Shown here piece by piece: positions 7,181 through 12,451 of a stretch of 24,049 bases of DNA. Below the pieces are notes generated by a model. It worked only from the letters and a program-made list of their open reading frames with translations, had not been told where the DNA came from and ran no database searches. A program made the translations under genes and the position numbers. Source of the stretch: Pelotomaculum sp. UBA1371 (GTDB lineage Bacteria > Bacillota > Desulfotomaculia > Desulfotomaculales > Pelotomaculaceae); the NCBI GenBank assembly GCA_002305915.1, contig DBRJ01000007.1, positions 5,623 through 29,671 of the forward strand. The letters are read 5' to 3'. Each line of letters starts with the position of its first letter. Position 1 is the stretch's first letter.

Positions 7181-8056
7181 TTGAGAATTTTAATCACCGG
7201 CGGCGCCGGCAACATAGGCCGGGAACTGGTCAGAAGAGCGCTTGCAGCCGGCAACGAGGTGACCGTTTTTGATATTCCTCCCGCCAATTATGAGGGTTTG
7301 GAAGGCAAGGAAGGTATCACCGTCGTCAAAGGTTTTGTGACTGACACCGAAGCCATGGCCCAGGCCGTTAAGGGGGTCGACGCGGTTATTCACCTGGCCG
7401 CCCTGATGACCCACCTGAGCACTGACCGGGAGAAGACCATGTCCGTGAATGTCGGCGGGACCAAGACCGTCCTTGATGCGCTGAAAAAAGAGGGCCGCGA
7501 CGTACAGTTTGTCTTTTCCTCTTCGGTGTCCACCTACGGCTGGACAACTGAGGATACGCCGCCGATCAAGATTGACCATTCCCAGGTGGGCATGGACCTT
7601 TACGCTGAAAGTAAGATTGAAGCCGAAAAAGTTGTACTGGCATCCGGTGTGCCCTACACCATTTTGCGTATTACCGGTGTCGTCATACCCCAGTTTTATG
7701 ATCCCAACCCCTGGCAGTTTTTAAAAGACCAGAGGGTTGAGTTTGTAGCCCGTGACGATGTGGCTGCCGCTCTGTACAGCGCCGCGGTGACCCGGGAAGC
7801 CCGGAACAAGATCTTTAATATCGCGGGGGGCAAAGAATGGCAGATGCTTGGCCACGAGTGGGCGGCAAAGCACCTGGCCGTACTGGACTTCCCCCTTGAG
7901 GAAGCCGAGTACTCGGAGCATCCCGGCTGGTTTGACTGGTATGATACTGAAGAAGGCCAGGCTATCCTGAAGTACCAGAATACCACGCCGGAAATGTTCT
8001 TTGAGCAATTGGCCGAGGCTGTTGAAGCGTTTTACAACGAAGACGACGAAGAATAA
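7181..8056 (+). CDS. NAD-dependent epimerase/dehydratase-like protein (extended SDR)
   Basis: A 291-residue extended short-chain dehydrogenase/reductase. The dinucleotide motif TGGAGNIG is at 6-13, a conserved HLAA at 71-74, the catalytic serine region SSS at 113-115, and the active pair Tyr141/Lys145 in YAESK. The family includes nucleotide-sugar epimerases, reductases and dehydratases, and the substrate cannot be read from the sequence. It starts with TTG at 7181, supported by GGAGAAGGAGGAG just upstream, 3 bases after the Mrp-like gene. Residues near the C-terminus (HPGWFDWYDTEEGQ) are not typical of sugar epimerases. Its tight linkage with Fe-S and lar genes suggests a role in the same pathway, perhaps on the substrate of the DUF362 proteins (inference). 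Confidence 0.88.
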   Translation: MRILITGGAGNIGRELVRRALAAGNEVTVFDIPPANYEGLEGKEGITVVKGFVTDTEAMAQAVKGVDAVIHLAALMTHLSTDREKTMSVNVGGTKTVLDALKKEGRDVQFVFSSSVSTYGWTTEDTPPIKIDHSQVGMDLYAESKIEAEKVVLASGVPYTILRITGVVIPQFYDPNPWQFLKDQRVEFVARDDVAAALYSAAVTREARNKIFNIAGGKEWQMLGHEWAAKHLAVLDFPLEEAEYSEHPGWFDWYDTEEGQAILKYQNTTPEMFFEQLAEAVEAFYNEDDEE

Positions 8057-8106
8057 AAAGTCCCAAAGAAAACATAAAATAATTTATTTGAGGGGGTTAT
8101 TACTTC

Positions 8107-8409
8107 ATGGCTGGTTATCCTGCACACGAAAACGCTGCGACTACACTGGCAAACTTGAGAGAGGCTTTGGCTAAGGCTGAAGGGGATACCAAGGCGAGAA
8201 TTGAAAAACTAATTGAAACCTTGGATCCGATTAAAGACAACCGTACTTTTATGCGCACCCAGAAGGCTGAAAGAGTTACTCAGGGAACTGTAGAAAACAG
8301 CGAGGCGCTCAAGAACAATCCGAACGACGAAGAAAAGCTGGCAGCCCTTGAAACGGATATTCCCTATCTTGTGGAAAGAGTCAGAACAATGGTCGTCCGG
8401 ATGACCTAA
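8107..8409 (+). CDS. Hypothetical 100-residue helical protein
   Basis: I do not recognise this family. The protein is mostly charged and predicted helical, with repeated Lys/Glu-rich stretches, no cysteine, no signal peptide and no membrane segment. Its N-terminus is MAGYPAHENA. A G-rich ribosome site (GAGGGGG) lies about 10 bases before the ATG. It lies 50 bases after the epimerase-like gene and 98 bases before the next small gene, in line with the others, so it is probably part of the same transcript. Codon use resembles its neighbours. The coding call rests on the ribosome site, strand, spacing and clean ORF; the function is unknown. Confidence 0.7.
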   Translation: MAGYPAHENAATTLANLREALAKAEGDTKARIEKLIETLDPIKDNRTFMRTQKAERVTQGTVENSEALKNNPNDEEKLAALETDIPYLVERVRTMVVRMT

Positions 8410-8507
8410 AAAAAGAAACAATAAGTTTTTCTGCCTAAAATAATTATGTTTGTTATGTTCAACAGCCCGGTTTTTTGTACATTATTTATAATGGGGTTGA
8501 TGAAAAA

Positions 8508-8852
8508 ATGAGTTTGCCGGCTGAAAAGAAAGATCTTAATGAGGCCGTAATGGAAATAGGAAAAGGTTCTTTAACGCTGATTCAGCGGTTTCTTTCCGGC
8601 CGGGTTTCCAGGGACGACCTTTTGACGGCTCTGTCAAATTTCCCTGTGCGGGAAGTTATGTCCGAACACTGGGGAGAATTGATTTCCGACTCCAAATATG
8701 TACCTCACTGGAAAATACTGCAGACACTGCAGGGCCTGCTTGACGAGCTGGGTTATCAACTGGGGGAATATGGAGAAGCTACATTGCATGATGACCTCAG
8801 GGAAATAGCTTTAAACATGAAGCTCATCTCCGAGCAGGAAGCTAAGGGCTAG
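8508..8852 (+). CDS. Hypothetical 114-residue protein
   Basis: An unrecognised soluble protein, mainly helical, with no cysteines. Central motifs include GRVSRDDLLTALSNFP and a Trp-containing segment SEHWGELISDSKYVPHW. An ATG at 8508 has a weak G-rich site about 11 bases upstream; an in-frame TTG at 8475 would add 11 residues but lacks a good ribosome site. It precedes larB by 82 bases. Position between the DUF362/Mrp/epimerase genes and larBCE suggests shared transcription. No function is offered. Confidence 0.65.
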   Translation: MSLPAEKKDLNEAVMEIGKGSLTLIQRFLSGRVSRDDLLTALSNFPVREVMSEHWGELISDSKYVPHWKILQTLQGLLDELGYQLGEYGEATLHDDLREIALNMKLISEQEAKG

Positions 8853-8934
8853 GGTGGGACTCGCAGCCAACTTGCCTTGAATAAATGTATTCTGCATGTA
8901 CAAACATACTATATTAAGCGAGGAGCCTTTGAAT

Positions 8935-9768
8935 ATGGTGAAAGATGAACTGCGCCAATTACTGGAGGATGTAAAAGACAATAGGGTTGATGTTGGAGAC
9001 GCCTTGAACAGGTTGAAAAACTTGCCTTACGAGGACCTCGGCTTTGCAGTTTTGGATCATCACCGGGCGCTGCGCAAGGGCTTTCCGGAAGTGGTGTTTT
9101 GCCAGGGTAAAACGGTAAAGCAGATTGCCCAGATCTTTAAAACCCTTTGCGGGGGAAAGAGAAGCATTCTCGGCACCAGGGCTTCCAGGGAGGCTTATGA
9201 AGCGGTCCGGGAGATTTACGCTGACGCTGTATATCATGAGCTTGCCCGCCTTATTGTTGTGCACCGGGGCGAGCCGCCCGTGAAGAAGGGCAACATCCTG
9301 GTCATGAGCGCAGGGACGGCCGACATTCCAGTAGCCGAAGAGGCTGCCATCACCGCCGAAATTATGGGCAACAACGTGCGGCGGACCTATGATGTCGGTG
9401 TCGCGGGGATTCACCGGCTCCTGGATAAACTGGAAACGATTCGCTGGGCCCATGTTATTATTGTAGTGGCCGGAATGGAAGGGGCCCTGGCCAGCGTTGT
9501 GGGCGGACTCTGCGATCAGCCCATGATCGCAGTTCCTACCAGCGTAGGCTACGGCGCCAGCTTTAACGGATTATCAGCCCTTCTCTGCATGCTGAACAGC
9601 TGCGCTTCGGGAGTGGGTGTGGTCAACATTGACAACGGTTTTGGCGCTGCCACCATGGCCAACGCTATTACCCAGATGTTAGATAAAGTCAGCACGGCTG
9701 GCCCGGAGGCCGGGGAAGAACCCGCAAACGGAGCCAAGCCGCGCGTAATAAAGAGGGAAAGCGCATGA
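8935..9768 (+). CDS. larB: LarB, pyridinium-3,5-biscarboxylic acid mononucleotide synthase
   Basis: LarB carboxylates nicotinic acid adenine dinucleotide at C5 and cleaves the phosphoanhydride, the first step of nickel-pincer nucleotide synthesis. The 277-residue protein has the LarB N-terminal helical domain (LLEDVKDNRVDVGDAL) followed by a PurE-like carboxylase domain with SAGTADIPVAEEA (125-137), AGMEGALASVVGGL (179-192), PTSVGYGAS (201-209) and the conserved MLNSC cysteine at 223. ATG 8935 is preferred because GAGGAG lies 9 bases upstream; an in-frame ATG at 8896 would lack a ribosome site. The stop codon overlaps the start of larC (ATGA at 9765-9768), so the two are translationally coupled. 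The identification is firm from length, motifs and the larC-larE context. Confidence 0.95.
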   Translation: MVKDELRQLLEDVKDNRVDVGDALNRLKNLPYEDLGFAVLDHHRALRKGFPEVVFCQGKTVKQIAQIFKTLCGGKRSILGTRASREAYEAVREIYADAVYHELARLIVVHRGEPPVKKGNILVMSAGTADIPVAEEAAITAEIMGNNVRRTYDVGVAGIHRLLDKLETIRWAHVIIVVAGMEGALASVVGGLCDQPMIAVPTSVGYGASFNGLSALLCMLNSCASGVGVVNIDNGFGAATMANAITQMLDKVSTAGPEAGEEPANGAKPRVIKRESA

Positions 9769-10787
9769 GAATAGCATATTTTGATTGTTTCTCGGGAATC
9801 AGCGGGGACATGTGCCTGGGTGCCTTAATCAGCGCCGGGGTTGATTTCGACCGCTTAAAGGAAGAGTTGACTAAACTGCCGGTGGAGGGATATGCCCTTC
9901 GCTGGGAAAAGGTCAAGCGAAATGGTATTACATCTGCCAATTTTTTTGTGGACATGCTGGATGTGGAACAGCCTGAGAGGCGCCTGGCAGACATACACGG
10001 GATTATTGATAGAAGTGAGCTGCCTGAGGAAGTTAAGGAAAAGAGCAAGGCGGTTTTCAACAGGCTGGCGGTAGCGGAGGCAGCTGTCCATGATACCACG
10101 CCGGATCACATCCACTTCCACGAGGTGGGAGCCGTTGATGCTATTGTAGATATTGTGGGAACTGTGCTGGGTCTCCATTTACTGGGGGTCCGGAAGGTTT
10201 ATGCTTCACCCCTGCCCATGGGAAGGGGTTTTATCAAGTGCATGCACGGGATTATTCCCTCCCCGGCACCGGCCACCCTGGAAGTTTTGCAGGGCATTCC
10301 CATTTACGGGACAGGAATTGAAGGGGAACTGGTTACCCCAACCGGGGCCGCCCTGATCTCCACTCTGGCGGAATCCTTTACCAGCCTTCCACCTTTAACC
10401 GTCAGTAAGATTGGTTACGGAGCAGGTAAAAAAATGATGGCTCATCCCAACCTTTTGAGGTTAATCCTGGGTGAAATGGCTGAAGGCAGTTTAACCAGGC
10501 CGGGTCACGGTCATACCGGGCATCATCACCCACATCACCATCATAATCATGAGCATCACCCTCATGATCATGGTGACGAACACTGCCACATGCACCCCCA
10601 TGATCACACCGGGGCAGTGCATGTCCACACCCATGACCATCAGCACGGCCAACTCAGCCATACCCACCTTCATGAACACGGGCATGCTCACCTTCACCCG
10701 GAGGGAGAAGGCATCCAGGGTCAAGAACATGAACATGAACACAGGCATGACCATGACCATGAGCATGACCACGGACAGCAAGCATAA
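9765..10787 (+). CDS. larC: LarC N-terminal part (LarC1) with His-rich tail; LarC2 absent
   Basis: LarC is the CTP-dependent cyclometallase that inserts nickel into the pincer nucleotide. Residues 1-240 match the LarC1 portion: MRIAYFDCFSGISGDM at the start, HFHEVGAVDAIVDI at 117-130, PLPMGRGF at 149-156, TPTGAAL at 191-197 and the KIGYGAGKK strand near 215-223. Residues 248-336 are a nickel-binding type tail with 39 histidines in 89 residues. The protein then stops. Full LarC proteins continue into a domain beginning near LETNIDDM (LarC2); I find no such segment in any frame in the 169 bases before larE. In Lactobacillus plantarum LarC1 and LarC2 are joined by ribosomal frameshifting, but here there is no downstream LarC2 to shift into. 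Confidence 0.9.
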   Translation: MRIAYFDCFSGISGDMCLGALISAGVDFDRLKEELTKLPVEGYALRWEKVKRNGITSANFFVDMLDVEQPERRLADIHGIIDRSELPEEVKEKSKAVFNRLAVAEAAVHDTTPDHIHFHEVGAVDAIVDIVGTVLGLHLLGVRKVYASPLPMGRGFIKCMHGIIPSPAPATLEVLQGIPIYGTGIEGELVTPTGAALISTLAESFTSLPPLTVSKIGYGAGKKMMAHPNLLRLILGEMAEGSLTRPGHGHTGHHHPHHHHNHEHHPHDHGDEHCHMHPHDHTGAVHVHTHDHQHGQLSHTHLHEHGHAHLHPEGEGIQGQEHEHEHRHDHDHEHDHGQQA

Positions 10788-10956
10788 TTTTAAACAAGAA
10801 AAATAATAGCTGCAAGGCCGGTGGCAAGGGGGTTATCCGGTCAGGCAGGCTAGTTTACTATAAGTATAAAACCAGCCATGTTTAATACAGGGTTGACCAC
10901 TAACCATTATAATTTGTGATTAATCCGCAAGGTTTCACAGGAAGGCCGGGTCTTTG

Positions 10957-11763
10957 ATGCCTGAACGTATAAAAAAGGTAAATATTTTAAAAGGAATCAT
11001 CAAGGGTTATAAGAGTGTGCTGGTTGCCTTTTCAGGAGGAGTAGACAGTACCCTGCTTCTTAAAGTTGCCCACGATGTTTTGGGCGAGAGGGTCTTGGCC
11101 GCCACTGCTGTATCAGAAATTTTTCCGCCCGGTGAAAGTGAATACGCCAGCGCTCTGGCCCGGCTGATTGGCAGTAAACATTTGGTTTTTGAAACAAGTG
11201 GACTGCAAAGCCCCGCTTTTGCCGGGAACCCTCCCGACCGCTGCTACCACTGTAAAAGAGAAATATACGCAGAGCTCCTTAAAATTGCCAGGGAGAGGGA
11301 ACTTGATTATGTGGTGGACGGGGCCAATGCTGACGATGTCGGTGATTACCGTCCAGGACTGCGGGCAGGTGTGGAAATGGGAATAAAAACGCCTTTGCTG
11401 GAGGCCGGCCTGACCAAGGAGGAGATCCGGGCCGTCTCCAGGGAACTGGGATTGCCAACAGCAGACAAACCAGCCAACCCCTGCCTGGCTTCGCGCTTTC
11501 CCTACGGGACGGCGATAACCGGTGAGGGACTGAAGCAAGTTGGCGAGGCTGAGGAAGCATTGCGGGAAATGGGATTTGCGGGGGTCCGGGTAAGACATCA
11601 CGCCAACCTGGCCAGGATTGAAGTATCCCCCGGTTCCATGCCTGCGGTGCTGGAAAAATCCCGGTCCATTGTACTGAAGTTCAGGGAAATAGGATATACA
11701 TACGTCACTTTGGATTTGCAGGGCTACCGTACCGGGAGCATGAACGAGATGCTTGAAATCTGA
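10957..11763 (+). CDS. larE: LarE, pyridinium-3,5-bisthiocarboxylic acid mononucleotide synthase
   Basis: LarE is an ATP-dependent sulfur transferase of the PP-loop family that converts the two carboxylates of the LarB product to thiocarboxylates. The 268-residue protein shows the PP-loop SGGVDST at 26-32, the DRCYHCK segment with Cys96 and Cys99, DGANADD at 121-127, and Cys176 in NPCLASRFPYG. Cys176 has the same number and context as the sacrificial cysteine of L. plantarum LarE. ATG 10957 is chosen over the adjacent in-frame TTG at 10954; a GGAAGG site lies about 10 bases upstream. It follows larC by 169 bases and ends the lar block; a hairpin terminator lies 114 bases downstream. Recruitment of other cysteines for an Fe-S-dependent mechanism, as in some thermophile LarE proteins, cannot be judged here. 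Confidence 0.95.
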   Translation: MPERIKKVNILKGIIKGYKSVLVAFSGGVDSTLLLKVAHDVLGERVLAATAVSEIFPPGESEYASALARLIGSKHLVFETSGLQSPAFAGNPPDRCYHCKREIYAELLKIARERELDYVVDGANADDVGDYRPGLRAGVEMGIKTPLLEAGLTKEEIRAVSRELGLPTADKPANPCLASRFPYGTAITGEGLKQVGEAEEALREMGFAGVRVRHHANLARIEVSPGSMPAVLEKSRSIVLKFREIGYTYVTLDLQGYRTGSMNEMLEI

Positions 11764-11877
11764 AAGTGTTCAGGCTGCGTACAGGTAAAGTTGCGGTGAT
11801 TATTTTTAAATAAGGGTTAAAGCACATTCCTCCATTAGAAATAGTCGTATTTATAAAAGTGAAGTGTTATCATATAG

Positions 11878-11916
11878 CACACATCTGCTCTAATTCGGAA
11901 CAGGTGTGTGATTTTT
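11878..11916 (+). terminator. Rho-independent terminator after larE
   Basis: CACACATCTG (11878-11887) pairs with CAGGTGTGTG (11901-11910) with one G-U pair and a 13-base loop, followed directly by ATTTTTGT. It closes the lar transcription unit. Confidence 0.8.
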
Positions 11917-11994
11917 GTACAGGCAAATAAATAATAAATCGCATTTTTAAACATATTTTTTGGAGCTGAGATGCTTAAATCAGGGTAAAATAAG

Positions 11995-12010
11995 TGGCAT
12001 AGGGATTGCA
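11995..12010 (+). promoter_or_regulatory. Sigma-54 promoter (-24/-12) upstream of the aldehyde oxidoreductase
   Basis: TGGCATAGGGATTGCA fits TGGCACG-N4-TTGCW, with GG at 11996-11997 and GC at 12008-12009 separated by exactly 10 bases. It shares TGGCAT and TTGC with the promoter at 3555. Predicted start of transcription is near 12021. It lies in an intergenic region pointing at the oxidoreductase gene. Confidence 0.75.
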
Positions 12011-12055
12011 TAATTTACGTTATGTAAGCAAAAGCATATATGAGACAGGCAAATA

Positions 12056-12080
12056 TTGTGTTATTATTAATAATACACAA
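12056..12080. repeat. AT-rich dyad downstream of the sigma-54 promoter
   Basis: TTGTG and CACAA flank the perfect 14-base palindrome TATTATTAATAATA, with one extra T on the left. The dyad begins about 35 bases after the predicted transcription start. It could be a repressor-type operator or a weak RNA hairpin. Confidence 0.5.
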
Positions 12081-12246
12081 GAAAAAATAGTTTTTGCCTC
12101 GATCTCAAGCTGCTGATTCGAGATAATGGTTACTTTAAGGCTTCTCATAACAAAGTTTGCGAACATTGTTATTCACTATCCAGGCTTATTTTGGGCCTTT
12201 TTTCAGGTTTTTCGTTATGCTGAACCGTGCCTAACGAGGAACTTGT

Positions 12247-12274
12247 CTACTTGAGGGGGGGTGTTCAAGGGTAG
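12247..12274 (+). other. G-rich hairpin in the oxidoreductase leader
   Basis: CTACTTGA (12247-12254) can pair with TCAA and GTAG (12265-12268 and 12271-12274, two-base bulge), presenting a loop with seven consecutive G (12255-12261). GGG and GGGG runs follow nearby, so a G-quadruplex is an alternative fold. No known riboswitch class was recognised. Confidence 0.35.
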
Positions 12275-12334
12275 GTTGAAGAGGGGTTTAAAGGTATAGG
12301 TAGGCTGGCTTTGCTTAATTGATTTATTATGTGA

Positions 12335-12400
12335 ATCTTGGAAAGATATCGACTTGTCGTGGCGCATAAGGTGTGAACGGCGATGTTTATTTTCCAAGAT
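12335..12400 (+). other. 10-bp stem in the 5' leader, close to the start codon
   Basis: ATCTTGGAAA (12335-12344) and TTTCCAAGAT (12391-12400) are perfectly complementary and enclose 46 bases that contain a small CGAC-TT-GTCG hairpin. The element ends about 50 bases before the oxidoreductase start. It may be a regulatory RNA fold; it matches no class I know. Confidence 0.45.
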
Positions 12401-12451
12401 CAGGCGGCCTAAAGCAAAACAAAAATAATATTCAGTATTGGAGTGAAGAGA

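Larger units (their letters stand above)
11764..12451 (+). other. Long non-coding region between larE and the aldehyde oxidoreductase
   Basis: About 690 bases without a credible gene and AT-richer than the flanks. From left to right it holds the larE terminator (11878-11916), a sigma-54-type promoter (11995-12010), an AT-rich dyad (12056-12080), a G-rich hairpin (12247-12274), a long stem (12335-12400) and the ribosome site of the next gene. If the sigma-54 promoter drives the oxidoreductase, its transcript has an untranslated leader of about 430 bases. Confidence 0.7.

Noticed and set aside
8487..8492. TATAAT before the 114-residue gene as a promoter
   Set aside because: No -35 box at the right distance, and the implied start would leave almost no leader.
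10506..10780. CRISPR-like short repeats
   Set aside because: The repetition comes from His codons (CAT/CAC) in the LarC tail; there are no regular repeat-spacer units.
10893..10913. TTGACC and TATAAT before larE as a sigma-A promoter
   Set aside because: The boxes are only 9 bases apart, far short of the usual 16-18, so they cannot act together.
12021..12451. Moco riboswitch before the Mo enzyme
   Set aside because: Expected from context, but the conserved Moco RNA core could not be recognised in the leader.
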